A stretch of DNA of 64,000 nucleotides from Canna indica (taxonomy: Eukaryota > Streptophyta > Magnoliopsida > Zingiberales > Cannaceae). Positions 21,897 through 33,780 of this stretch are shown here, piece by piece; positions within the stretch are counted from its first letter, which is position 1; each line of letters starts with the position of its first letter. The position numbers and the translations under genes were made by a program. Under the pieces are notes generated by a model that was not told where the DNA came from, did no database searches, and saw only the letters and a list, made by a program, of their open reading frames with translations. The DNA is taken from NCBI GenBank assembly GCA_034359265.1, contig CP136896.1, forward strand, positions 61,205,501-61,269,500, in the 5' to 3' direction.

Positions 21897-24800
21897 AGAA
21901 TTTACTCCATCTTCATATATATATATATTCCAAAGAGTTAGCCAGTATTGCCTTCAAAACGAAAATCCTTGGCAAGCAGAAGATATGACTGGTTGATTCC
22001 AAGTGTATATATTTTGCAAAACACGCAGAGGTCGTATACTCCTTGGTTTGCAGCTGACCTGTTATGGATCAGGTTCCAAAATCAATCCAAGAGGAAGATA
22101 TGAGGAGAAAATGAGTGGAAAGGACATAGAGAGATAAATGAAAGAGAAAGATAGAGAGACAAGAGAGGAAGAGATAGAGTGAGATGAAAGAAGAAATATA
22201 TAATTATAAATTCATTGTCGATCATGATCATCATGTATATCCATATTATAAATATGTGTAGACTATAATACATTTAGTCCCTTCATTTATAAATGTATAT
22301 CCATATTATAAATGAGCCTTTCATTTTAATTAAATAAATGAAATATCTCATCTTAAGATTTTGTATATATCCATATTATAAATGGACGTTTCATTTTTAT
22401 TAAATAAATGAAAGACCTCATCTTAAGATCATCATGTGTATCTAAGAGATATCATGGTCCATTTAACACACGACTACTCGATCGGCCGACCATCAAGGGA
22501 TGCAAGACACCCAGTGTGGATAGTCCCTCCTCGTTTAATTGTGCTGATGGCTCTATGGGAGCATAGCCTCATAGGATGGCGAGCTCGAAACCCGAGCATT
22601 TTTCAACCTACTTTTGGTTGTTTGCCCTAGTGGATGCTATCTATCCCCACAAAAGGGAGTTGTTTAGGACCGCCCAACCACAATGTTAGCATGCTTTCAA
22701 GGCGAGGCTACGCATGCAATAGAACCACGAGTTCCTCGTGCCATCAGTTAGGGTTCACGATCGTGGTGGCTTTATCGAGGGAGAGATATAGGGTAGACTC
22801 AAGCGTCTCTTGTTGGGCCTTGCCGATTTTGAATAATTCACTTTTTTGCCTTTTGTCGCCTGACTTGAGTTGGAGTTTTGCAAACCCTTGACCATTCGAC
22901 GATCGAAACGTGATGCCTGTAAGCTCCCTATTACGGCCGGTGGTGTCTAGTCCTTAGTGATGGACCTTTCCATTCTAGAGTTTGGGCAACAAGCATGCTT
23001 ATATAACACAATACCTCAACCAGGAGGAGTTTGCTTGGGGCGTGTGATCACTCCCTTTGGGCATGTTCTGAAGAGATGTATGTGATCGTTACGACAGGGC
23101 CCAATGAAGTGGCTTGTCAGTTAGTTGACGAAAGCGTTAAGTTTGAGTGGTCGTTTGATCTTGGCCTGAACTGGTGGAAAAGGGAGGCCTCTCCGACTTG
23201 TTTTAGGCTACGTATTTTGGGCCAACTTACCAGGGGATCAGTTAGGTTATAGCTAGCTTTCCTATCTTTTGGGCGAGTTACGTACCCTATTGTTATGTGA
23301 TATGCAGTGGGTTGCAGGTGTAAGTCGAATGATCTACACTAGAGAGGGTGAATAGTATGTTTACTAAAACATAAGCCTACATCTAATTTTAAACTATTTT
23401 TGATTAGTTAAGCAAATTCACATTTCAAAGACTAAATGCGGAAGCAGGTGAATATGGCAATTAAACAAGCACAAGTAATATCGATGTAAACACAAGTATC
23501 TAACTACACTTTGATACTAGATGAATTTATCAAGCTAGGCAAGGTAAGTGCTTTAGCAATACGATAATCAAGGTGAGAAACAAGCTAATCCAACTCAATC
23601 AATGTCAATGCTAACAAGATAGATTTATAGTTGTTCAGAACTCTTCTCTACTCTACTACCTAGGTACTCCGCTTATGTTTTTTTATGTTAGCTTTACAAG
23701 ATTAAATTTATTTTCTTACAATGAGAACTTTACACTGGAGAATGTCCACTCTCACACCGAAGGCACTTCCATACTCGGAAGTCTTCGCCTTCCTACCGAA
23801 AGTACTCTCTCACCCCAAACTCTAAGGATTTGTTTGGTACATTGTATAGTACTAGCCTGTATTGACTAACTTGTAAAATGATAACAAATTCTAAAGCTAG
23901 TAAACTAACTAAAATCGGTGGACATAAGCCTTACAACCAAGGCTATCACTCGATCAAACAAACCTAGCAACCTAGGTTTTCACAACTTCAAGTATGAAGA
24001 AATTAACCATAAAATACACGAATGGAGCAAAATACTAAACAAAGTATACTTAGCTCCAAAACTGAATCCCTAGTCCTCTTGATGCATCAAATTGATAAAT
24101 CGATGAAGAATGAAGGCTCAATCAAGAATAGGTGGTGAAGATAGGATTTGAAATGAAAAGTGGCTCTATCAAAGCTTTAATATCACATATAATGTCTCAG
24201 TAATAGTTGGAAAATGAACAGAAGGGTAGGGTTAAGTTTTTATAAAGAGCCCATGGGGTAGCTAGGCTCGGGTGAAATGCACCCAATGGCTCAAAAAAGA
24301 GTCGTTGGCCCACCATCGGTCGATCATTGGTCGATGGTCGGGCAGCCAGGGGTCGGTCGATAACAAGCTGCTTTGGGCTGATTTTTTAAGTTTGTTGGTT
24401 TTCGAGTTTTCGAGTTTCTATTTTTAAGTTTCTTTGCATCACAATGAGGATTTTACAATGAATCTAGACATCCTAAACCTAGACTTTAACTTCTGAAGAA
24501 TCCCGAGCGTCGACGGGCGCCATTGTCAATTTCTTTGATTTCTCCAATTTTTTTGATCGTGAACGCCATGCGCAAACCAACTTTGAACCTGAAAATATTT
24601 CATGCTCAAATATTAGTTTCATATTTGTTATCATCAAAATCGATATTAACGCCAATGTTGAAAACCTTAGGCCAATAGTATGACCACAATCCCACGTACA
24701 ACCTCCTTACTTTCGATGTTCGACTATTTTTTGATCCCAGCTATTTATCCTTTAATTCTGGGCAGGGTTGTGCTATGAATGAGACATTTACTCCTAGATG

Positions 24801-25121
24801 GCGACTTCGACCAACCATGAAGTGTTTGCAGGCCTAATGATGAGTTGACTGGCCTTGAACGAAGTTTTACCGAGACCAAGTCCCCCAATCAGTGAAAAGA
24901 TTGAGTCACAACTAAGACCCAATCTTAAGTTGATTGGTATTTTGCCAACGTGTTCCACAGAGGGGAGAATTAGAACACTGAAGCCTTGTTTAGGCTCGGT
25001 CAATATTTCTTGTCGAGGTTTTACCCCTCGGTTCTTGAGAACGAGCAGTCGAATAGCTGATTGGTTTTGGGACCGATCGGCATTCCCGTAGAGGATTTAT
25101 GTCCCTATATTTGTAAGGGTA
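21897..25121. other. Unassigned region between copia-2 and the CACTA nest
   Basis: There is no supportable gene. Noted contents: AT-rich flank (21897-22330), a more GC-rich segment (22436-23330), a segment beginning GATCTACACTAGAGAGGGTGAATAG at 23329 that looks like the end of an LTR-type repeat, and another GC-balanced segment (24700-25118). Short open frames there (for example 22634-22891, 23031-23252) match no family I recognise. Old, decayed LTR elements are likely but unproven. Confidence 0.5.
22232..22430. repeat. Short tandem duplications (~70-bp unit)
   Basis: TATATCCATATTATAAAT recurs at about 22233, 22297 and 22367. The last two are followed by the same TTTCATTTTNATTAAATAAATGAAA..CTCATCTTAAGAT stretch. 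It holds two full units and one partial. Confidence 0.8.
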
Positions 25122-25336
25122 CACTACAAGAAAATTTTAATATATCGACGTATAAATTTCGACGTCGTTAGACGACGTCGAAATAATTTTTATTAAAAAT
25201 ATTATAATATTAAATTTTTCGACGTCTGCTGCAGGTGTCAAAAAAATTTTGACGGCTGACAGCAGGCGAAAGATTTCAACGTCGGACAGTCCGGCTTCGA
25301 AACATTTCAGCGCCAGGCAGTCCGGTGTTAAAATAT

Positions 25337-25740
25337 CACTACTAGAAAAATGAGCATCAGCAACGGCTGATGCCGTTGCTGAGCCGTTGCTGAAGAGCAT
25401 CAGCAACGGCCGCGCCGTTGCAATAGAGCCGTGACAGAAAGTCGCGTTGCTGATAACTTAGCAACGGATCAGCAACGGCCGCTCGGGTCGTCGCTCAAAA
25501 CATTATCAGCAACGGCCGCTCGGGCCGTCGCTAAAAATATTATCAGCAACGGTTTTGCCACAGACCCGGAGCCGTTGCTGATAACAATAATAGCAACGGC
25601 CGCTGAGTCCGTAGCAACGCCGTTAGTAAAAGCCCGTCGCTAAGCCGTTGCTGTAGGTCATCAGCAACGGCTTTCGATACACTTTTAGCAACGGCTTTCC
25701 CACGGACGGCCGTGGGAAAGCCGTTGCTGATGATGTGTAC
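25337..25740. repeat. Subterminal repeat array, left end of CACTA-2
   Basis: A dense array of GCAACGGC cores in both orientations, nearly identical in order to 12408-12765. Confidence 0.85.
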
Positions 25741-26022
25741 CTGGAAACAGAAAAATTGAAAATTGAAAATTTCCATTGATACATTGATACATTATCTGAT
25801 ACATAACTCACACACCCATACCCTCATACACACATTTATTCACACATCACAAACACACCAAGATATACATCAAAACAATTATATTTATATTGATAATTAT
25901 CCACGATAGTATAAAAACAATTCAAATGCAAAATTGAAGTATCAATATCCAAACAAAATAAGTTAAACAAGTTCAATATCTCAGTAACAAGTTCAATATC
26001 CAAACAAAAAATCTCACGATCA

Positions 26023-27536
26023 CTATGGAGGATGGTCTGGATCATATGGCGGGGTCTGGAGTGCTTGAGTGTACACCGGCGTGGACTGACTCGAGGACGA
26101 TGGATGAGATGATGCCGAAGAGATGTCTGCTTCGGGATGACCTGACATGTTGCGTAGCATAGCATGCATCTCCGCCATCATCTGACTCTGGCGCTCTATC
26201 ATCTCAGTCTGACGCGCGACCGTGTCCTCTAGAGTCCTTATTCTGCTACTATGATCATAACTGGATCTAGAGGTGGACGGCCGCTCAACAGCGACCGGAG
26301 GGGTCGATGCCCAAAGTGGCCCTAGTACGGCTCGCGCATGACAACTATCTGCGAAGTCATATACGCGGCCATGGTCCCAGCCACCTGCGGCCTCGACCCA
26401 CGATGCTGCGTCAAAGTCCTCGGGGCTACCCCCGCGCTGCACCACCGTCTGGCTGTAGGTCTCCTACTCGAGTTTTATTTTTTGTTTAATATTTATAATA
26501 TATAATGAATATTTTAAACAAATATATAATTACCATAATGTATGCAGCGCGGTTGTGGATGTACTCCCCCGTCCCATGTGCTCGACGGTGAGTCCGCTCA
26601 AACACCGCCATCGGGGAGGGTCGCTGGACAGTCCCGTCATCCGACACCGTCGTCTACATTTACAAAACAAATACATTAATTAGTACACATAGTAATAAAT
26701 AAAATATATAATTAAAAGGTATACTTACCATACGGTTCGCGTGCACTGCAAATGCAACAGAGCCGCCGGTGTGACGCGCTGCTCCCCCCGACATGCGATT
26801 TCTAGCCGCATTCCGAGAAACCTCCTGCCATCAATCCGTCGACCATATTCCCACGAGCTGGTCCCATATATCCGGAGTAATCCAACTGGGGCCGTATCCC
26901 CGAGTCTCCGCGATGTTAGTGGTCCCAGCTCGGGCCATCACCTGGGACCGAGCCTGCCCCAGCTGCCCGTTGTACCTTACCCGGGAAATAGCCTCCCAAG
27001 CAGCGTAAATGAAGGGCCTCTGGTCCTCGACCCATGTATAGCGAGCCTGCAAAATAATAATATCAGTACCAATATTAATATATCATCATGCATGTAAAAA
27101 ACATAATAATACGTGCCTCAAACTCGCGCCATAACATGTCGACGTGCTCGCTAGGCACGTGAGACCACGTAGGCCATGCCCCGTGCATGTATCGTCGAAT
27201 AATAGAAGAAATGCTCCTCGACACTTCTTCTTGCTCGAACCTGCACAACAAAAATAAATTTTAATATTATATTATGATATAATGAATTTGTAATGATTCA
27301 TAATTTATGATATATTACCGCTCCCCAATCACGCTAATCAATCTACGTGACTCTGTGGCTGGTGGAGGCTGCCACCTGTTCGGCCCGCGTGGCCGCCTGC
27401 GTCTGGATGTACTAGCCTCGGCAGTATCATCCTCATGAGGATCAGCAATAGGAGGATCAGCAGCATGAGTAAGTGCTGGAGTCTCACCGATCGGAGACTC
27501 CGAAGCTCTCCTGCGTCGATAACCACGACCAGACAT
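26023..27536 (-). pseudogene. CACTA-2 second gene (Ptta/En/Spm, Transposase_24-like), one stop codon
   Basis: Inferred exons are 27319-27536, 27117-27240, 26729-27046, 26534-26653 and 26023-26463. They sum to 1221 bases, keeping one frame throughout and predicting 406 residues. The second intron uses GC rather than GT at its donor (GAG|GCACGT), and the same is true in the related copies. A single in-frame TGA lies in exon 3 (GAT TGA TGG at about 26832); the copy at 30052-31096 has CGA there, so this is a CGA-to-TGA change. The rest is intact. The likely role is binding subterminal repeats or assisting TNP2. Confidence 0.78.
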
Positions 27537-27611
27537 ATCTGTCGAACAGACATATAATCAGATTATTGTATAAATAGTAGAGATATATTTAATAAAATAT
27601 ATACTTTACAA

Positions 27612-28594
27612 TTATTCCTCATCATCTGAATAATAGTCTTCGAATTCTTCCTCTTCTTCCTCTTCTTCATCTTCAGCTTCCTCAATTTCATGATCGTCAT
27701 CATCAGCATATTCAACTTCTAATTGAATTGACGTTGTGTCTGCTTCCTCGAGTATTGGAATAATATGATCTACAGCAGGAGGATCATCTTCTTGATAGAA
27801 ACCATGTGTCATATCAGGTATCAACTCATTTTCTCCTACTATCGGATCAATTTTTCCTCTACCTTTTGTCTTACATACTACACGCCAATCGGCTCTATCT
27901 TTATTTCGAGCCGGATACTTCGCGTAACATTCTTGTTCGGCTTGTGATGCCAATATAAAAGGCTCATTTGCTGCCAATTTCGATTTGTAATTAACCTCAA
28001 CAAGTTTGTATTTTGGATGAACTTTCATGCCCCTTTCTGTTGTATCGAACCAATGACATCTAAATAGGATCACTGATTTCAAGCCGAAGTAGTGCAACTC
28101 TATCACTTCTTCCACCAGTCCATAAAAATCCATATCACATTCAACATAGGTTGTCCCTTTCACGCAGACCCCAGCATTCATCGTCTTCTTTGTAAATGAA
28201 TATTCAACCGTGTGAAATTTATACCCGTTAACAAAATATCCGCTGTAGCACGACACAAGTCGCGACGGTCCACTAACAAACTCAAATATTCTTTCATCTA
28301 TTTCAGCTCTGTGATCTTTGCTGTAAGTCTGAATCCAAGTAGGGAAATCACGATTCCGTAATCTCTCCAATTCTTGATCGTTGTGAATAGAGTATTTTTG
28401 CACCATCTCAATGTCAAATATTTCAATGAATTGTTCAATCTCTGGACAATTGAGTAATACATACAAGTGTGCCAAATGATACTCTTCATCGCTTAAGTGC
28501 CGAGATGGACGAGAACCAAAAGCACGACCAGAGTGACAAAATATATTTAAACGTCCATCTGAATGTCGAACACCCCCGTCGTCGTTACGTGGAA
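27612..28594 (-). pseudogene. CACTA-2 TNP2, C-terminal part (DUF4216 and acidic tail)
   Basis: This is an open frame continuous with 31783-33262 once the nested element and its GAA duplication are removed. It holds the conserved RHLSDEEYHLAHLYVLLNC block, a DUF4216 region (FYGLVEEVIELHYF, FRCHWFDTTERGMKVHP) and an acidic end (DDDDHEIEEAEDEEEE) stopping at 27612. The copy at 14653 shares this end almost base for base. Confidence 0.88.
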
Positions 28595-28905
28595 CACTAC
28601 TAGAAACTTGGTCTTCAGCAACGGCTATCAGCAACGGCCGCTCAAGTCGTTGCTATTTGCAACGGCATTCTTACGGCCGCTCGAGCCGTTGTAGATATTT
28701 GTATCTGCAACGGCGTTCTAACGGAAAACTGAGCCGTTGCTGATTATTTTAATTATCAGCAACGGCTTTCGGACGGAAGGGCGAGCCGTTGCTGATTTTT
28801 TAATTGTCAGCAACGGCTTGCTAACGGATAAGTGAGCCGTTGCTGATGATAACTTATCAGCAACGGCTTTCTAACGGGCGAGTGAGCCGTTGCTGATAAG
28901 TTTAT
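28595..28905. repeat. Subterminal repeat array, left end of CACTA-3
   Basis: Regularly spaced AGCAACGGC ... GAGCCGTTGCTGAT palindromic pairs, matching the right ends of CACTA-1 and CACTA-2 in inverse orientation. Confidence 0.85.
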
Positions 28906-29289
28906 ATAGGGCACGCTCTCGCGCCTGACCCTTCTTCCTCCCGCTGCTGCCGCCGCCGCTCCTGCCGACGCCTCTCGCCGCCGCTGCAACCGCTGCTGCC
29001 GACGCCTCTCGCCGCCGCAGCCGCTGCTGCCGGTATGTTGATCGGCCGGCCGGCTCTTCACTATGTTTCGGCCGGAGTATAGGTTAAAATCCAACTTATG
29101 GCCGCCGCCGGACCTTCTACAGTGGCCGGACAGTGTGTCCGGCCACTGTACGCCGGCGCCGGAGGGTGGACTCCGGCGCCGGAATTTATATATATATATA
29201 TATTATATTATTTTATAATTGTTAATTAATTATTTTATAATTGTTAATTAATTGTTTAGATTAATTGTTTAATTTGTTAGATTAATTAT

Positions 29290-29625
29290 TAGGATTTAGA
29301 TTAATTTCGAACGCGCGCCGGAATCGTCCACTTCGGACGCGCGCCGGTTTGTCCACTTCGGACGCGCGCCGGAATCGTCCACTTCGGACGCGCGCCGAAA
29401 TCGTCCAATTCGGATGCGCGCCGGAATCGTCCAATTCGGACTCGCGTCGGAATCGTCCACTTCGGACGCGCGCCAGAATTGTCCAATTCGGACTCGCGCC
29501 GGAATCGTCCACTTCGTACGCGCGCCGGAATCGTCCAATTCGGACTCGTGCCGGAATCGTCCACTTCGGACTCGCGCCGGAATCGTCCACTTCGGACGCG
29601 CGCCGAAATCGTCCAATATGGACTC
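29290..29625. repeat. 26-bp tandem repeat in CACTA-3 (about 13 copies)
   Basis: The same unit as at 16805 and 33535, in reverse orientation (CGCGCCGGAATCGTCCACTT core), with more copies. Open frames of 79-121 codons through it on both strands are repeat artefacts. Confidence 0.9.
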
Positions 29626-29929
29626 GAACTGTCTCGAAACATTTAGAAAATAATCATCCATCCGACGAGTTGATATGTTTCACGTACGCATCGACGAATC
29701 GGATATGATTTAGCAAAACCTTAGATCCGTTCGGGAATTGTATGTTCGTGTAAAAGAAGTAGATGATCTTTTATACGACGTACAATTCTTGAATTGTCCC
29801 TGATTGGACAATTTGGGAATATAGTTATTTGTACTGCACTTACGTTTTTATTTTAACTGTTAACTAATTATTCTAAAATTCGGTAACATATCTCTTGTTC
29901 TCCGATACGCGCCTAGATGATATGCGTAT

Positions 29930-31096
29930 GTGGTCTCACGTGCCTAGCGAGCACGTCGACATGTTATGGCGCGAGTTTGAGGCACGTATTATTATTATTT
30001 TTACATGCATGATGATATATTAATATTGGTACTGATATTATTATTTTGCAGGCTCGCTATACATGGGCCGAGGACCAGAGGCCCTTCATTTACGCTGCCT
30101 GGGAGGCTATTTCCCGGGCAAGGTACAACGGGCAGCTGGGGCAGGCTCGGTCCCAAGCGATGGCCCGAGCTGGGATCACTAACATCGCGGAGACTCGGGG
30201 ATACGGCCCCGGTTGGATTACTCCGGATATATGGGACCAGCTCGTGGGAATATGGTCGACGGATCGATGGCAAGAGGTTTCTCGGAATGCGGCTAGAAAT
30301 CGCATGTCGGGGGGAGCAGCGCGTCACACCGGCGGCTCTGTTGCATTTGCAGTGCACGCAAACCGTATGGTAAGTATATCTTTTAATTATATATTTTATT
30401 TGTTATTATGTGTACTAATTAATGTATTTGTTTTGTAAATGTAGACGACGGTGTCGGATGACGGGACTGTCCAGGGACCCTCCCCGATGGCGGTGTTTGA
30501 GCGGACTCACCGTCGAGCACATGGGACGGGGGAGTACATCCACAACCGCGCTGCATACATTATGGTTATTATATATTTGTTTAAATTATTCATTATATAT
30601 TTATAATTTAAGTTTTATGATAAATATTAAACAAAAAATAAAACTCGAGTAGGAGACCTACAGCCAGACGGTGGTGCAGCGCGGGGGTACCCCCGAGGAC
30701 TTTGACGCAGCATCGTGGGTCGAGGCCGCAGGTGGCTGGGACCATGGCCGCGTATATGGCTTCACAGATAGTGGTCATGCGCGAGCCGTACTAGGGCCAC
30801 TTGGGGCACCGACCCCTCCGGTCGCTGGTGAGCGGCCGTCCACCTCTAGATCCAGTTATGATCATAGTAATAGGATAAGGACACTAGAGGAGACGGTCGC
30901 GCGTCAGACTGAGATGATGGAGCGCCAGAGTCAGACGATGGCGAATATAGAGGCTATGCTACGCAACTTGTCAGGTAATCCCGAAGCAGTCATCTCTTCG
31001 GCATCATCTAATCCATCGTCCTCGAGTCAGTCCACGCCGGTGTATACTCAAGCGCTCCAGACCCCGCCATATAATCCAGACCATCCTCCATCGTGA
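29930..31096 (+). pseudogene. CACTA-3 second gene (Transposase_24-like), 5'-truncated
   Basis: Exon 1 and the start of exon 2 are deleted. The remaining exons 30052-30369, 30445-30564 and 30653-31096 have AG acceptors, GT donors and no internal stop. The core (WEAISRARYNGQLGQARSQ, GIWSTDRWQEVSRNAARNRM), the VFERTHRRAHGTGEYI block and the coiled-coil-like stretch (TLEETVARQTEMMERQSQTM) are intact. It is the best-preserved version of the 3' half of this gene in the window, but without a native start. Confidence 0.78.
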
Positions 31097-31384
31097 TCGT
31101 GAGATTTTTTGTTTGGATATTGAACTTGTTTAACTTATTTTGTTTGGATATTGAAACTCCAATTTTGCATTTGAATTATTTTTATACTATCGTGGATAAT
31201 TATCAATATAAATATAATTGTTTTGATGTATATCTTGGTGTGTTTATGATGTGTGAATGAATGTGTATGAGGTGTTTGTGATGTGTGAATGAATGTGTGT
31301 ATGAGGGTATGGGTGTGTGAGTTATGTATCAGATAAATGTATCAATGTATCAATGGAAATTTGAAATTTTTAAATTTTCTGTCT

Positions 31385-31782
31385 GTCATCAGCAACGGCT
31401 TTCCCATGGGCGTCCGTGGGAAAGCCGTTGCTAAAAGTGTATCGAAAGCCGTTGCTGATGACCTACAGCAACGGCTTAGCGACGGCGTTTTACTAACGGT
31501 GTTGCTACGGACTCAGCGGCCGTTGCTATTAATGTTATCAGCAACGGCGCCGGGTCTGTGGCAAAATCGTTGCTGATAATAGTTTTAGCGACGACCGGAG
31601 CGGCCGTTGCTGATAATATTTTGAGCGACGGCCCGAGCGGCCGTTGCTGAGCCGTTGCTAAGTCACCAGCAACGCGACTTTCTGTCACGGCTCTATTGCA
31701 ACGGCTCGGCCGTTGCTGATTCTCTTCAGCAACGGCTCAGCAACGGCATCAGCCGTTGCTGATGCCCATTTTTCTAGTAGTG
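31385..31782. repeat. Subterminal repeat array, right end of CACTA-3
   Basis: Dense GCAACGGC / GCCGTTGC array, the inverse of the arrays at 12408-12765 and 25337-25740. Confidence 0.85.
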
Positions 31783-33262
31783 GAAGACGGTCAAATCTTG
31801 TCTGTACTATCGATTCAAAGTAAAATGAGCAGAATGTTGAAATTTCTTGGATGATATACGATTCAGATATTGATCCTTCAACAGCTGCAGTGTTCTTTAC
31901 TTTTTTCTTCAGACGATTCATGTATCTTTCAAATAAGTACATCCACCGATATTGAACGGGGCCACCAACTCGTGCCTCGTATGCCAAGTGTATCGGTAGA
32001 TGCTCCATCGAGTCAAAAAATGCAGGAGGGAAAAATTGCTCCAGCTTGCATATGATTTCAACAATATTATTTTCAAGTGTTGACATATCTTCGACTCGAA
32101 GGACATTTGCACAGATGCTTCTAAAAAACATACTTAATTCAGTCAACGGACCCCAAATATTATCAGGTAGAAGATCTCGAAATGCGATCGGAAGTAATCT
32201 CTGCATGAATACATGACAATCATAGCTCTTCATCCCTGATATTTTGCAATCATCGACGTTCACACATCGAGATAAGTTTGAAGCATATCCATCGGGTAAT
32301 CTGAGTTCTTTTACCCATTGACAAACATCTTTGATCTGTTGTTTCTTTAACACATATAGGGCCTTCGATTTCAGATATCGTCCGTTGACCTCTTGTAACT
32401 CCAACTCTGGTCTTTTACAAAGTATTTTCAGATCATGTCGGGCTTTGACATTATCTTTAGTTTTTCCAGAAATATCCATCAAAGTGTTGAAAATATTATC
32501 AAACACATTTTTTTCAATGTGCATGACATCTAAATTATGTTGAATCAATAATGAACTCCAATAGGGCAATTCCCAAAAGATACTTTTTTTCACCCAGTTG
32601 TGTGTTTAGCCAAAACCTGACACTCTTTCATTGCGACCAAATACTATATCTGGAAGTGCTGAAACACGTGCTAACATTTGTTCACCAGACAACATCGGTG
32701 GTGGCCCATTTCTTTCAACTCTGCCCTTAGTAAATTTATTACGATTCCTTCGATACTGATGATTAATCGGTAGGAATCGACGATGACAATCAAAGAATGA
32801 GATTTTTCGTCCGTTCTGAAGACTGATTGATTTAGAGTGTTCCATACAATACGGACAAGAGAGTCGGCCGTGAGTGCTCCAACCCGACAACATGTCGTAC
32901 GCGGGGAAATCATTGATTGTCCACAAGACCGCGGCCTTTAAATTGAAGTTTTGCTTCCGATGACAATCATAAGTGACAGCTCCCTCAGTCCACAATGTTT
33001 TCAATTCATCTATCAAGGGTCTGAGAAATATGTCAATTTCTTTTCGCGGACCCTTAGGACCCGGAATAATCATCAAAAGATAAATAAATTCATCTTTCAT
33101 GCACATTGACGGTGGCAAATTATAAACTGTCAGCAGCACTGGCCAAACTGAATAAGGAGTTGCAGAATGTCCAAACGGATTAAAACCATCTGTGCACAAT
33201 CCCAATACGCATATTATAGTTCTCCGAATACGCATATCATCTGGGCGCGTATCGGAGAACAA
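31783..33262 (-). pseudogene. CACTA-2 TNP2, catalytic and DUF4218 parts
   Basis: The first piece (33262-32606) carries the tnp2 transposase core (CTDGFNPFGHSATPYSVWPV, TYDCHRKQNFNLKAAVLWTI, STHGRLSCPYCM). One in-frame TAA (about 32606) separates it from the DUF4218 piece (32593-31783: NLDVMHIEKNVFDNIFNTL, KSYDCHVFMQRLLPIAFRDL, FFPPAFFDSMEHLPIHL). The reading frame stays the same on both sides of that stop. The N-terminal domain is missing: at about 33215 sequence passes abruptly into the 5' flank shared with CACTA-1 (16500 zone). The nested CACTA-3 interrupts the 3' side. Confidence 0.88.
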
Positions 33263-33534
33263 GAGAGATGTTGCCGAACTTTAGAATAATTAGTTAACAA
33301 TTAAAATAAAAACGTAAGTGCAGTACAAATAATTATATTCCCAAATTATCCAATCAGGGACAATTCAAGAATTGTACGCCGTATAAAAGATCATCTACTT
33401 CTTTTACACGAACATACAATCCCCGAACGGATCTAAGGTTTTGCTAAATCATATCCGACTCGTCGATGCGTACGTGAAACATATGAACTCGTCGGATGGA
33501 TGATTATTTTCTAAATGTTTCGAGACCGTTCGAG

Positions 33535-33780
33535 TCCATATTGGACGATTCCGGCGCGCGTCCGAAGTGGACGATTTCCGCGCGCGTCCGAAGTGGACGA
33601 TTCCGGCGCGCGTCCGAAGTGGACGATACCGGCGCGCGTCCGAAGTGGACGATTCCGGCGCGCGTCCGAAGTGGACGATTTCGGCGCGCATCCGAAGTGG
33701 ACGATTCCGGCGCGCGTCCGAAATGGACGATATCGGCGTGCGTCCGAAGTGGACGATTCCGGCGCGCGTCCGAAATTAAT
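33535..33780. repeat. 26-bp tandem repeat in CACTA-2 (about 9 copies)
   Basis: The same unit and orientation as at 16805. A GC-rich zone with CCGGCGCCGGAGTC and GGCCGGACACACTGTCCGG palindromes (33900-34080) follows, then the subterminal array. Confidence 0.9.

Larger units (their letters stand above)
28595..31782 (+). mobile_element. CACTA-3: deletion-derived En/Spm element nested inside CACTA-2's transposase gene
   Basis: The element is 3188 bp, starting CACTACTAGAAACTTGG and ending CATTTTTCTAGTAGTG, with TSD GAA (28592-28594, 31783-31785). It lies opposite to its host element. TNP2 is entirely deleted: sequence jumps from the 5' zone with the 26-bp repeats (29290-29625) straight into exon 2 of the second gene near 29930. 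Both subterminal arrays are complete, so it could be moved by a transposase supplied in trans. Confidence 0.93.

Noticed and set aside
22436..23252. Short plus-strand frames of 64-85 codons in the GC-balanced island
   Set aside because: No recognisable motif, no splice structure and no support from flanks.
29282..29708. Several overlapping open frames of 79-121 codons with DDSGARPKW-type repeats (also at 33449-33798 and 16792-16998)
   Set aside because: They are by-products of a 26-bp tandem repeat whose period keeps all frames open on both strands; no start context or domain.
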